A DNA stretch of 64,000 nucleotides from Rhizobium sp. WYCCWR10014 (GTDB lineage: Bacteria > Pseudomonadota > Alphaproteobacteria > Rhizobiales > Rhizobiaceae): NCBI RefSeq assembly GCF_001657485.1, contig NZ_LXFU01000051.1, forward strand, positions 62,001 to 126,000. The letters run 5' to 3'. The position numbers and the translations under genes were made by a program. The notes below the pieces were generated by a model. That model worked only from the letters and a program-made list of their open reading frames with translations, made no database searches and was not told the origin of the DNA. Positions within the stretch are counted from its first letter, which is position 1, and the number at the start of each line of letters is the position of its first letter. This document shows, in pieces, positions 27,058 to 36,002 of this stretch.

Positions 27058-28107
27058 TCAGCGCTCCCAATAGGCGCCGATGCTCATCCTCTGGCGGTCG
27101 TGGCCGCGCTCGGTCTTCAGGAAGTCGCGAATGCGCTTGGCTTCCGCCCTTTCGCAGCCGGCCCAGACGAAGGTGTCGGCATCGGCTTCAAGCAGCGCAT
27201 TCTTGATGGTTTTTTCGATCAAGCCCATCGTGCCGGCAGGTTTGCCGTTTCGATACATCCAGGTGACATCGACAATGCCCGCCGAGGGCAAGGACTGTTC
27301 TTCCGCGACGCTGTCGATTTCAAGGAAGATCTTGAGCCGCCTTCCCTCGGGGATCTCGGCGGCGATGCGGGAGATGGCGGGCAGCGCCGTCTCGTCACCG
27401 GCAAGGATTATCGACGTTGCATCGGGAACTCCGCCGCCGCCCGGCCCGAGGGCGCCGGCTATGTCGCCCGGCTTGGCGTTGATCGCCCATTCGGCGCCGG
27501 GCATGTTCTCGCCCTCATGTAGAACGAAATCGATCTCCATCTCGCCCCGTTCCACATCGAGGTTGCGGATCGTATAGATCCGCACGGTCAGTGCGTCCTC
27601 GCCGCTCGCCCACTGGATGCGGCCGTCGGTGCGCAACTGCGGCCAGACGGGCGGGCGCCCCTTCGGCGGAATGAGCAGGCGGAAATGCAGACCGCCATCG
27701 GCAAAATGCCTGGTGTCGTCGCAGACGACGGTAACCCGGCGCATATGCGGGGTGATATTTGTAGCGCCGATGACGCGGATTTCGCGCAGATCGGGCAGGC
27801 GGTCCGCCTTTGGAGCATCGGACCAGTTGAGCTCCAGCGTCTCCTCGCCGGCAAAGTCGAAGAGGTGTTCGGCAAGGATGGCCCGCACATTCTGCAGCGC
27901 ACGCGCGCTGCGGCAGGAAAGCTCGATCGCGAGTGCCGGGCCGTCTCGACTTATATCGGCCTTTCCGATCATCGTCTCGACTGTGACGGCGTCGCCGTTT
28001 CGGGTGACGGTGCCATGCTCGACGAAATGCGTGCAGATCTCGTCGAGCATTCTGCCGGGATCGGCAGTGACTGCGACGCCGGATACTGTAAACCGTTCAG
28101 CCATCAT
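27058..28107 (-). CDS. DUF2218 / siderophore-interacting reductase fusion
   Basis: A 349-aa protein expected to release iron from ferric siderophores in the cytoplasm. Residues about 1-95 match DUF2218 (HGTVTRNGDAVTVE). The rest is a ViuB-type FAD/NAD(P)H siderophore-interacting protein: THMRRVTV-like FAD region, YTIRNLD, LAGDETALPAISRI and the C-terminal WAGCERAEAKRIRDFL. AGGAGG lies 7 bp before the ATG at 28107, which overlaps the fhuB stop by 4 bp. It ends 7 bp from convergent mmsB. Confidence 0.9.
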   Translation of the reverse strand: MMAERFTVSGVAVTADPGRMLDEICTHFVEHGTVTRNGDAVTVETMIGKADISRDGPALAIELSCRSARALQNVRAILAEHLFDFAGEETLELNWSDAPKADRLPDLREIRVIGATNITPHMRRVTVVCDDTRHFADGGLHFRLLIPPKGRPPVWPQLRTDGRIQWASGEDALTVRIYTIRNLDVERGEMEIDFVLHEGENMPGAEWAINAKPGDIAGALGPGGGGVPDATSIILAGDETALPAISRIAAEIPEGRRLKIFLEIDSVAEEQSLPSAGIVDVTWMYRNGKPAGTMGLIEKTIKNALLEADADTFVWAGCERAEAKRIRDFLKTERGHDRQRMSIGAYWER

Positions 28108-30101
28108 TGCTGAACCTCCTTTCGCGAAAGCAGCCAGATGAGATAGGGGCCGCCGATCAGGGCCGCGAAGAGGCCGACCGGCACCTGGTAGGGGTAGATG
28201 ACGACGCGCGACAGCCAGTCCGCCGCCATCAGCACGCCGGCGCCGAAGAGAAGGCTCGCTGTCAGCTGGTGGCCCGGGGCGCGGAAGCCGGCAAGGCGGG
28301 CAAGATGCGGCGCGATGAGACCGGTGAGGCTGAGCGGCCCGACGAGGAAGGAGGCGATCGCCGTCATCAGCGCGGCGAGGATGGCAAGCGCCAGGCGGCT
28401 TGCCCCGACATGAAGGCCGGCAGCGCGGCTGGGACCGGCGCCAAGCGGCAGGATCGTCAGCCAACGGCTGAGGAAGGGCAGGGGCGCTGTCAGCACGACG
28501 AGCGAGATGATGGCCGTCCAGGCTTCGAAGGCGCCGGCGCGGTTGGTCGAGCCGGAAAGCCAGGTGAGCAGGATATAGCCACGCATATCGCCCTGGGCGA
28601 GCACCATCGTCACGATCGCCATGGCGAAGGCGCCGATGCCGACGCCGGCAAGCAGCATGCGTTCCGGCGAGAATTGGGCGCGGGCTGATATGGCGATCAT
28701 CGCAAGGAAGGCGGCCAGCGCGCCGAGCGCCATGGCAAGCAGCATGATGATGGGCGAGGGGAAGCCGAAGAGAAACAGCGCCACGGTCAGACCCGCACCG
28801 GCACCGCTGCTGACGCCCAGGACCTCGGGGCTGGCGATCGGATTGCCGGTGACGCGCTGCATGATGAAGCCCGCTGCCGCCAGCATGGCGCCGGCCCCGG
28901 CCGCAACGATCGTTCGCGGCAGTCGGAAGGGCAGGAGATCGGTCAAGAGCGAGCCGGTCGCGATATGCCAGCCGTCCTCGGCAGGGCCGACAGTGAGGAC
29001 GACGGCAAAGATCAGGGCGAGGGCAGCAAAGAGCGCGCCAAGGGCCAGAAGCGGCTTGGCGAGCCTGTTCAGCGCAGCGGTCGACTGGGCGGCAACGACG
29101 GAAACGGAATGCACGCGCGGCAGCAGGCAGAGCAGTAACGGGCCGCCGAGCAGGGCGGTCGCGGCTCCCGTCGGCGCAAGATCGGTGAAGCCGGGGCCAA
29201 GGATCTGGGTGAGGCAATCGGTCAGGAACAGCAGGCCGGCGCCCATCAGCGGTGCCGTCAGCATCAGTTTGCCGGTGCTGCGCGCACCGGCAAGCCTTGC
29301 GATCGCGGGGGCTGCGAGCCCGACGAAGCCGATCACGCCGACCTCCGATATCGCTGAGGCGGCAAGCCAGACGGCGAGCGCGACGATCGCCAGGCGGGTC
29401 GAATGCAGGGCAAGGCCGAGGCTCCTGGCGCCGCTGTCGTCGAGGGCAAGGATGCGGAGCGGCCGCACCAGGAGAAGAGCGGCGGCAAAGCCGAGGAAAA
29501 GCCGGGGCCCGAGCGAGAGTGCGCCGTTCCAATCCTGCTGACTGAGCGAACCGGCGCCCCAGATATAGATCGACATGGCATATTCGCCGCGCGAAAGGAT
29601 CAGCGTGACGCTGAGGGCCGAGGCGATCAGGCTGACGATCAGGCCGGAGAGGGCGACGGTCACCGGATCGAGCCCGCGTCGCCAGCTCAGAGCCAGGACG
29701 ATGGCGACAGCCACCAAGCCACCTCCAAAGGCGGCCATCTCGCGCGAAAATCCGATGAGCAGGGGCGAGAAGCCCATGGCCGCCGTCATTGCCAGTTCCG
29801 CCCCGGAGGCAATGCCGAGCGTGGAAGCATCGGCAATCGGATTGCGCAGGACACGCTGCAGCAATGTGCCGGAAAGGCCGAGTGCCGCGCCGGCGATCAA
29901 TGCCAGCATGGCGCGGGGCATGATGCTGTTCCAGAGCAACACGCTGTTCAACATGGCTGCATTGGCATCGCCGTGCGGAACCTCAGGACGCGTTACGATG
30001 AGGAGTGCGAAGGCCGCAATGCAGAGTACGGGCAGCAATATCGCGAAGACGGGTGCGCCCGCGTTTCGTGCGGGCTTGGCGCGGCTAACCATTCCATGCA
30101 T
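28104..30101 (-). CDS. fhuB: Ferric hydroxamate ABC transporter permease FhuB (double-length)
   Basis: A 665-aa inner-membrane permease made of two fused FecCD-type halves (about 20-330 and 350-660), roughly 20 helices in all. Each half has its conserved motif: LQRVLRNPIADASTLGIASGAE and MQRVTGNPIASPEVLGVSSGAG (a pair of related segments). GGAGGGG lies 7 bp before the chosen ATG at 30101, which overlaps fhuD by 17 bp; ATG 30092 is an alternative. Confidence 0.94.
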   Translation of the reverse strand: MHGMVSRAKPARNAGAPVFAILLPVLCIAAFALLIVTRPEVPHGDANAAMLNSVLLWNSIMPRAMLALIAGAALGLSGTLLQRVLRNPIADASTLGIASGAELAMTAAMGFSPLLIGFSREMAAFGGGLVAVAIVLALSWRRGLDPVTVALSGLIVSLIASALSVTLILSRGEYAMSIYIWGAGSLSQQDWNGALSLGPRLFLGFAAALLLVRPLRILALDDSGARSLGLALHSTRLAIVALAVWLAASAISEVGVIGFVGLAAPAIARLAGARSTGKLMLTAPLMGAGLLFLTDCLTQILGPGFTDLAPTGAATALLGGPLLLCLLPRVHSVSVVAAQSTAALNRLAKPLLALGALFAALALIFAVVLTVGPAEDGWHIATGSLLTDLLPFRLPRTIVAAGAGAMLAAAGFIMQRVTGNPIASPEVLGVSSGAGAGLTVALFLFGFPSPIIMLLAMALGALAAFLAMIAISARAQFSPERMLLAGVGIGAFAMAIVTMVLAQGDMRGYILLTWLSGSTNRAGAFEAWTAIISLVVLTAPLPFLSRWLTILPLGAGPSRAAGLHVGASRLALAILAALMTAIASFLVGPLSLTGLIAPHLARLAGFRAPGHQLTASLLFGAGVLMAADWLSRVVIYPYQVPVGLFAALIGGPYLIWLLSRKEVQQ

Positions 30102-30960
30102 GCTGAAGCCCCTCCGACAGAAGATCGGCAAAGCGGGCGGCGGCCGGCAGTGCGCCATAGGGATTGATCGAGCCGAGCATCAGCACGCGTTTCTCGCGCA
30201 CGGCCGGCAACGCATTCCAGAAGCTGCTGGTCGCGAGCGTGGCGAGCGCATCGGCCGGGTGTGGCGGGATCATCACGATCCAGGCGTCGGGTATCGATGC
30301 CAATATCTCGATGCCGACCGGAGCTGCGGCCGAGTAGCTGGTCTGAGCCTGCCAGGCATTGGTGAGGCCGACGCGTTTCAGCACCTCACCGAACATGCTG
30401 TCGGAGCCGAAGACGCGGAAATGCCTGGCATCGCCGAGATTGATCGGGATCACCGGCCGCCCGTCGCCGGCGGCAAGGAGGGTCCGGTGGCGGTCGAGCC
30501 TGGCTGCAAGCTCTTCGCTCAACTGTCTGGCAGTGGCAAGCTGCAGGCGCTCGCCGATTGCAAGTGTGGCCTGTTCGGCCAGCGCGAAGGGGCTTTGGCC
30601 GGGTGTGTAGATCGTATGGCTTTCCACAGGCGCGATCCCGCGCATGCGTTCGTCTGCCCAGGCATAGAAGTTCGAGTTGAAGATCAGGTCCGGCCGTGCA
30701 AACCGCAGCACCTCGAAATTCGGCGTGCCGCGCAGACCGAGATCGGCGGTCGTGGCCGGCACCTCAGGCGTGACCGCCACCTCGCGGAATTGCCGCAGTT
30801 CGGTCGCCGCAACGACATTCGCGCCGATTGCGAGCAAGGTTTCAAGCAGCGCCCAATCGAGCGTCGCAACGCGCAAGCCCTCCGCCGCCCGCAGATGCGC
30901 GGGGGCGGAAAGCAAGGCCGCCGCACCGGCCAGAAACTGCCTGCGGGAGAAAAAAGCCAT
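30085..30960 (-). CDS. fhuD: Periplasmic ferric hydroxamate-binding protein FhuD
   Basis: A 291-aa class-III periplasmic binding protein that passes iron-siderophore to FhuB. The N-terminus SRRQFLAGAAALL is a twin-arginine signal with cleavage near LRA-AE, residue 25. The long central-helix fold motif is RFARPDLIFNSNF. It begins 3 bp after the fhuC stop without its own clear Shine-Dalgarno, so coupling to fhuC is likely. Confidence 0.92.
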   Translation of the reverse strand: MAFFSRRQFLAGAAALLSAPAHLRAAEGLRVATLDWALLETLLAIGANVVAATELRQFREVAVTPEVPATTADLGLRGTPNFEVLRFARPDLIFNSNFYAWADERMRGIAPVESHTIYTPGQSPFALAEQATLAIGERLQLATARQLSEELAARLDRHRTLLAAGDGRPVIPINLGDARHFRVFGSDSMFGEVLKRVGLTNAWQAQTSYSAAAPVGIEILASIPDAWIVMIPPHPADALATLATSSFWNALPAVREKRVLMLGSINPYGALPAAARFADLLSEGLQHAWNG

Positions 30961-30963
30961 GGA

Positions 30964-31743
30964 CTACAACAGATAGCTGACCGGCTCGTTTCGAACCGGA
31001 TGCGGGAAGACGCCCATGCCGACGCCGAAGATCGACTGCAGCGTATCGGCCTGCATGATCTCGGTGGGCGTGCCCTCGGCGGTGATCCGGCCGCGGTTGA
31101 GCGCGATGATCGCGTCGCAATAGCGCGCGGCGAGGTTGATATCGTGCAGCACGATGATGACGGTCAGCCCACGTTCATGGCTGAGCTCCTCGACCAGCGA
31201 GAGAACGCTGGCCTGATGGGCGAGGTCGAGCGCCGATGTCGGCTCGTCGAGCAGCAGGCAGCGGGCGTCCTGGGCGAGCATCATGGCGATCCAGGCGCGC
31301 TGGCGTTCGCCGCCGGACATGCTGGCGACGAGACGATCGGCAAAATCCTCGAGCTCGGTGCGGACGATCGCCTCCTCGACCATGTTGCGATCCGTCGCGG
31401 TGAAGCGGCCGAGCGTGCCGTGCCAGGGAAAGCGACCGAGCGCCACAAGTTCCCGCACGCTCATCCCGTCGGTCGCCGGCGTGAATTGCGGCATGTAGGC
31501 GACGTGCCGGGCAAAGGCGCGGCTGCCCCAGTCACCCGCCGGCTTACCGTCGAAGGTGATGGCGCCGGATTTCGGCGCGACCTGGCGGGCGATGATCTTC
31601 AAAAGCGTGCTCTTGCCGGAACCGTTCGGCCCTACCAGTCCGTAAATGCGGCCGCGCTCAAGCGTCAGGTCGATGCCGGACAGGATGGATTTCGGCCCGA
31701 TGGCATAATCTATCCGCGAGAGGGCAAGGAAAGGCGAAGGCAT
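30964..31743 (-). CDS. fhuC: Ferric hydroxamate ABC transporter ATPase FhuC
   Basis: A 259-aa ATPase with Walker A GPNGSGKST, Q-loop MPQFTPATDG, signature SGGERQRAWIAMMLAQ, Walker B CLLLDEPTSALD and switch VLHDINLAARY. TGGAG precedes the ATG. It lies 94 bp downstream of fhuA, a gap that holds a strong short hairpin. Gene order fhuC-fhuD-fhuB-reductase. Confidence 0.95.
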   Translation of the reverse strand: MPSPFLALSRIDYAIGPKSILSGIDLTLERGRIYGLVGPNGSGKSTLLKIIARQVAPKSGAITFDGKPAGDWGSRAFARHVAYMPQFTPATDGMSVRELVALGRFPWHGTLGRFTATDRNMVEEAIVRTELEDFADRLVASMSGGERQRAWIAMMLAQDARCLLLDEPTSALDLAHQASVLSLVEELSHERGLTVIIVLHDINLAARYCDAIIALNRGRITAEGTPTEIMQADTLQSIFGVGMGVFPHPVRNEPVSYLL

Positions 31744-31777
31744 GGTCTGCTCCAGGTTCGGCGCTGCAAACGGGTCC

Positions 31778-31795
31778 GGGAGGGCAGGCCCTCCC
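31778..31795 (-). terminator. Hairpin between fhuA and fhuC
   Basis: GGGAGGGC and GCCCTCCC are perfectly complementary with a 2-nt spacer. In the direction of fhuA no U-run follows, so it more likely limits read-through or stabilises fhuA mRNA than ends it fully. Confidence 0.5.
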
Positions 31796-31837
31796 TTTCC
31801 CCACAGGTTCCTGCAAAACTAAACTAAGATTGTCAAC

Positions 31838-33997
31838 TTACCACTTCCTGCTGAGCTTGAAGGTGACGGTGCGGGCATCGCCGTAACCGCAGACGGTCAG
31901 CCCGCCGCAACCCTTGACATATTCCTTGTCGAAGAGGTTCGCGACGTTGAGCGAGGCGCCCCAGTTTTCCTTCTCGTAGCGGATCGCAGCGTCGACGAGC
32001 GTGGCGGCCGGCACCTTCTCGGTATTGGCCTCATCGGCCCAGGACCAGCCCTGATGGCGGACGCCGGCGCCAAAGCTCATGCCCTCGAAAGCCCCTGTCG
32101 TCAGCGTGTAGTCGACCCAGAGAGAGGCGGTCACCTTCGGGACGATATAGGGTGAATTGCCGACCAGCGCCGGATTGGCGTCGTTCTCCATTACCTCCAT
32201 GTCGGTATAGGCGAGCGATGCGAGAACCTTCCAGTTCTCGTTGATATTGACCTTGCCTTCGAGTTCGGCGCCGCGCGAAACCACCTCACCGAGCTGGCTT
32301 TGGGCGAAGGTCAGGGGATTGGTCACCGTGTTGTTGCGCTTGGTGATGTGGAAGATGGAGGCCGTCAGCGAGCCGTCGATGAAGGCCGGCTCATACTTGA
32401 TGCCGCCTTCGAACTGCTCACCCTCTTCCGGCTTCAACGCGCCGGAAACACCGGTGCCGACGAGCGGGTTGAAGAAGGTTGCGGCGCTGACATAAGGCGT
32501 CAGGCCGTTGTCGAACTCATAGGCAAGGCCGATGCGGCCGCTGAGGGCGCTGTCGTTGGTGCTGTAGGTCGTGCCGATTTCGGCGTTCTGATCGATATCG
32601 ACATAGTCGTAGCGGCCGTTGAGCGTCAGCAGCCAGCCATCGCCGAAATGGACCCGATCCTGGGCGTAGACACCGATCTGGTTCTTGGTGACGACGCCGT
32701 CCGCATAGACGAAATTGGCGCCCTGTGTCGTGCCATAGATGGGATCGGTTGCGCTGATCGAATTGGAGCCGCAGCAGGCCTGCCAGTTTTCGAGGCGGTA
32801 ATAGGTGTAGTCGAGCCCGACGAGAAGATTATGCGTGGCGCCGCCGATTTCGGTCTCGCCTTCGATCCGATTGTCGATCGAGAAGCTATCGACCCCCGAG
32901 CGGCCTTCGAAGCCGATGCGCGCCAGCTGGTAGTCCGGACCTGTCGGCACGCCGCCGACCCAGCCGTTCAGGTAGGGGCCGATCTCATGCTTGTCGAGAT
33001 GGCCGTAGCGCGCATTCTGTGAGAACTTGATGCCATTGTCGAATTCATGCTCGAATTCGTAACCGATCATCTTCTGCACATAGCTGCCGTTGTCGATGTC
33101 GGGCTCGCCATAGAAGGCGTCGCGGTCGATCTTGCCGAAAGGCGCATCCTCGACAGTGCCGACATAGGGGAAGAAGCCGTTGCCGGTATGCACCTGGTCG
33201 AGCCCGGCGAGGTAACCCCAAACCGTGAGGCTCGTGCTGTCATCCGGCGAAATGGTCAGCTGCGGCATGGTGAAGCCGCGCAGATCCTCGGAAAAATCCG
33301 AATAATTGTCGCCGCCGGCAACCTTGCCGGCGATGCGATAGCTCATCGTTCCGCTGGAGCCGACCTTGTCGGAGACATCGAAGCCGGTGAAGGCGTTGCC
33401 GTTGCTGTTGATGCCGATCTCGGTATAAAACAGCGGCTCGTCGAGCGGGCGCTTGCGGACGAGATTGACGATGCCGCCGGGGTTTGCTCCGCCGTAAAGC
33501 ACGGAGGCCGGACCCTTCAGCACCTCGACGCGCTCCAGCATGAAGGGATCGAGCTGGAAGCCGCCGAAGCCATAGCTGAACAGCGTCAGATTATCGAAAA
33601 AGACGCCGGTCTGCGTCGCGTCGAAGCCGCGGATATAGAACCAGTCAGTATCGCCGTCGTTGCCAAAGGGCTGCGACGTGACGCCGGGCGTATAAAGCAG
33701 CGCCTCGTCGATCTTGTTGGTAATGCCGCGATCGTCCATTTCACGGGTGCCGATGACGGAGACGGATTGCGGGATTTCGTTGAGCGGGGTGTCGCTCTTC
33801 GAGCCGGCGGAGGAGTTCTTGGCGACATAGCCCTTGACCGGGCTGGTGGCGGTGTCGCCGCCGCCCTGGATGACGATCGGCGCAAGCTCAGTCGAATTCG
33901 CTTCCTGTGCCGCGGCGGAGCCCGCGATCAGGCCGGCGATCGCCACCCCTGCCAATAGAATTACCTTGAAATTGAGACCCCTGGTCTTCCCGCGCAT
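31838..33997 (-). CDS. fhuA: TonB-dependent ferrichrome-type outer-membrane receptor FhuA
   Basis: An intact 719-aa receptor. Signal peptide ends SAAAQE near residue 31. A TonB box-like LAPIVIQGG follows. The plug domain (about 70-185) contains NEIPQSVSVIGTREM and VEVLKGPASVLYGGANPGGIVNLVRKRP; the beta-barrel ends with a C-terminal Trp after FKLSRK. The siderophore cannot be read off, but the adjacent fhuCDB genes suggest hydroxamates. R. leguminosarum is known for a defective fhuA copy beside fhuDCB; this frame shows no break. Confidence 0.93.
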   Translation of the reverse strand: MRGKTRGLNFKVILLAGVAIAGLIAGSAAAQEANSTELAPIVIQGGGDTATSPVKGYVAKNSSAGSKSDTPLNEIPQSVSVIGTREMDDRGITNKIDEALLYTPGVTSQPFGNDGDTDWFYIRGFDATQTGVFFDNLTLFSYGFGGFQLDPFMLERVEVLKGPASVLYGGANPGGIVNLVRKRPLDEPLFYTEIGINSNGNAFTGFDVSDKVGSSGTMSYRIAGKVAGGDNYSDFSEDLRGFTMPQLTISPDDSTSLTVWGYLAGLDQVHTGNGFFPYVGTVEDAPFGKIDRDAFYGEPDIDNGSYVQKMIGYEFEHEFDNGIKFSQNARYGHLDKHEIGPYLNGWVGGVPTGPDYQLARIGFEGRSGVDSFSIDNRIEGETEIGGATHNLLVGLDYTYYRLENWQACCGSNSISATDPIYGTTQGANFVYADGVVTKNQIGVYAQDRVHFGDGWLLTLNGRYDYVDIDQNAEIGTTYSTNDSALSGRIGLAYEFDNGLTPYVSAATFFNPLVGTGVSGALKPEEGEQFEGGIKYEPAFIDGSLTASIFHITKRNNTVTNPLTFAQSQLGEVVSRGAELEGKVNINENWKVLASLAYTDMEVMENDANPALVGNSPYIVPKVTASLWVDYTLTTGAFEGMSFGAGVRHQGWSWADEANTEKVPAATLVDAAIRYEKENWGASLNVANLFDKEYVKGCGGLTVCGYGDARTVTFKLSRKW

Positions 33998-34047
33998 ATG
34001 TCCTATACCCCACTCGTGCCGCGCGTGCGGCGAAGCCCTGAATAAGA

Positions 34048-34062
34048 TGAGTGATTAACTCA
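34048..34062. promoter_or_regulatory. Predicted RirA iron-responsive operator (TGA-N9-TCA)
   Basis: The sequence TGAGTGATTAACTCA fits the IRO core TGA-N9-TCA described for RirA targets in rhizobia, and its arms extend to TGAGT/ACTCA. It lies about 51 bp upstream of the fhuA start, in promoter position. The core is short, so chance cannot be excluded. Confidence 0.6.
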
Positions 34063-34100
34063 GTTTTACCGGGGTGGATTGTCGCGATCGGGGAAAATTG

Positions 34101-34150
34101 AACGTTTTTGGGCAATTCTCCGCGTTGCAAACAATTGCCCGCCAAACGTT
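34101..34150. promoter_or_regulatory. Nested inverted repeat between araC and fhuA
   Basis: Outer arms AACGTTT (34101-34107) and AAACGTT (34144-34150) enclose inner arms GGGCAATT (34110-34117) and AATTGCCC (34133-34140). It starts just after the araC stop. It could be an operator for the AraC protein or an end for its transcript; there is no clear U-run. Confidence 0.5.
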
Positions 34151-34154
34151 GCAA

Positions 34155-35039
34155 TCAGGCAACTTGTGCCTTCTTCCAGCTCGCCGGCGTGATGCCGACA
34201 TGCTTGCGGAAGACGCGGGTAAAATGCGCCTGATCGGCAAAGCCGGTTTCGGCGGCGATTGCGGTCAACGCATTTTCGCTTTCGACAAGCAGCCGCTTGG
34301 CCCTGTCGAGCCGGGCATTGGTCTGCCATTGATGCGGAGCGATGCCGGTCGAGGCCTTGAAGGCATGGCTGAAATGCGATTGCGACAGGCCGGTCAGGCC
34401 GGCGAGTTCCTCAAGGCGGATATTGCGCAGGCAGTTTTCCTCGATGAATTCGGTCGCGCGGCGCAGCTGCCAGGAGGCCAACTTGCTGCGTTTGCGCGGC
34501 ATCGCCTTGGCAATCTTCAGGACATCGATGATCAGCGCCAATGCCAGGCCGTCGCCATAGAGATCGTGCAACGGCTCCGGATTGAGGCATTCGGCGGCGA
34601 CCAGCTGTGCCAGCGACAAAACCCGCTCATCGGAAAACAGAAGCTGCGGGCTTTCCAGACGGCGCGGATCGATATCCTCCATCAGCCGGCGGCTGACGGT
34701 CTCGGTGTCGAAATGGATGTCGAGGTGGCGCACCGAATGCACGTCGGTCAGATCTGCCCAGACTTCCATGCCGGCCGGCACATAGGAGATCGGCCGCTTT
34801 TCCGTGTCCTGGACGGTGCCCTGCGCCTTCGGCGAGAGCTTGATACGCGAATTGCCCGGTCCCCGCTTGTCGAGCATGATGAACAGCCGTGGATCGCGCG
34901 AGACGTAATAGCCGCCGGCATAGGAGGCGCATTCCACGTCCCAGACATCGGCGACGATGCCGTTCCACAGGCGGCGATGCACGCCGCCGATGACGGAAAA
35001 GCCCTGGATCTTGTTCTGCATCCGCGGTTGAAACGTCAT
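34155..35039 (-). CDS. AraC family regulator beside fhuA
   Basis: A 294-aa regulator with an N-terminal ligand region and a C-terminal double helix-turn-helix (about 195-290: LRNIRLEELAGLTGLSQSHFSHAFKAS and the second motif FADQAHFTRVFRKHVG). It lies 157 bp upstream of fhuA, same strand, separated by an IRO-like site and a nested dyad, so it probably activates fhuA when its siderophore is present. The ATG at 35039 is chosen; a GTG at 35045 with GGAGG closer is possible. Confidence 0.88.
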   Translation of the reverse strand: MTFQPRMQNKIQGFSVIGGVHRRLWNGIVADVWDVECASYAGGYYVSRDPRLFIMLDKRGPGNSRIKLSPKAQGTVQDTEKRPISYVPAGMEVWADLTDVHSVRHLDIHFDTETVSRRLMEDIDPRRLESPQLLFSDERVLSLAQLVAAECLNPEPLHDLYGDGLALALIIDVLKIAKAMPRKRSKLASWQLRRATEFIEENCLRNIRLEELAGLTGLSQSHFSHAFKASTGIAPHQWQTNARLDRAKRLLVESENALTAIAAETGFADQAHFTRVFRKHVGITPASWKKAQVA

Positions 35040-35164
35040 TTCCACTTCCGCCTCCGGCTATGCGCCGGAGTAAACCTTCAAATTGTACTCAAGTTTATTA
35101 CCGCAGGCGCAACCGGATGGCAATTGCCAAATCCGGCACCAAACCGGGGAAAAGCAGGGTCAAA

Positions 35165-35923
35165 TCAAGCCTTCGACACCGAGAAGCTGAGCCTGATGTC
35201 GCCGAGCAGGATGTCGATCGCGCCGGGTTCGGTCAGTTCGATCGCGCCGCTCAACGTGCCTGTGGTGATGAGCGCACCTGATTTCAGCGATGTCTCGGGG
35301 CGCAAGCCGTCATTGGCATAGTCGACGAGCCAGGTGAGGACATCGCCTTTCGGATGCTGTGCCGGACCATCATAGATCGTGCGGCCGGCATGGGTGACCT
35401 TGAGCGGCGTTCCCCCGATGGTGTCGACGACGCTTTTTTCGAGCTTCGGACCGAGCACATAGCCGCTATTGCCGAGCCGGTCGGCGACGAACAGCAGAAA
35501 CGAAACGCTGCCGCTTTCGCTCACGGCGCTGACCAGCAGCTCGGCGCCGAGATAGACCGCGGAGATCGCCTCGACCACCTCGGCGCGGCTGTAGGGAACG
35601 CCGGCGCGGACTGGCAGATCACTGCCGAGACGGACGGCGATCTCGGTTTCGAATTTCAGGCCCGGATACCAGGGAATGTCAGCCCCCGAAACGGCTTCGG
35701 CATAGGGATGCAGCGGAGCGGTGACCGCCTGGCCCTGCGGCGAGACCGTCACCTTCCAGGCATTGCTGGAAATACCGTCTGCAGCAGTGAGCAAGTTCTG
35801 CGCCTCCATCGCCTGATGGAGATCGGCTGGCAGCGCGAAGGTGCTCGTTGCCTCCTGTCTGCCGGCCTGTCGCAGGCTGTGAAGCCTGGCTGCAACCGTG
35901 CGCGGATCGAATGTCTCTGTCAT
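35165..35923 (-). CDS. 2-keto-4-pentenoate hydratase/FAH-like family protein
   Basis: A 252-aa cytoplasmic enzyme of the MhpD-like hydratase branch, adding water to 2-oxo-4-enoic acids or decarboxylating related acids. Visible motifs are KVTVSPQG, the metal-site region FETEIAVRLGSDLP and the C-terminal SLKSGALITTGTLSG. GAGGAG lies 6 bp before the ATG at 35923. It begins 79 bp after rhaK, same strand, so it may be read through from the rha operon, although the known rhamnose pathway here does not need it. Confidence 0.82.
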   Translation of the reverse strand: MTETFDPRTVAARLHSLRQAGRQEATSTFALPADLHQAMEAQNLLTAADGISSNAWKVTVSPQGQAVTAPLHPYAEAVSGADIPWYPGLKFETEIAVRLGSDLPVRAGVPYSRAEVVEAISAVYLGAELLVSAVSESGSVSFLLFVADRLGNSGYVLGPKLEKSVVDTIGGTPLKVTHAGRTIYDGPAQHPKGDVLTWLVDYANDGLRPETSLKSGALITTGTLSGAIELTEPGAIDILLGDIRLSFSVSKA

Positions 35924-36002
35924 GCTATCTCCTCGACCTGATTTTCGAGGTGCCACACTAACGAGACGGCAGGGACGAGCAAGGCCGCTTTTGGAAAGAC
36001 TC

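Noticed and set aside
28108..29532. Upstream extension of the siderophore-interacting protein frame through fhuB
   Set aside because: The added part is an out-of-frame shadow of fhuB rich in Arg/Pro; the real start at 28107 has a strong AGGAGG.
29575..31827. 750-codon plus-strand frame opposite fhuB, fhuD and fhuC
   Set aside because: It crosses several real gene boundaries and has low-complexity Arg/Gly/Ala content with no domain; a shadow of the fhu genes.
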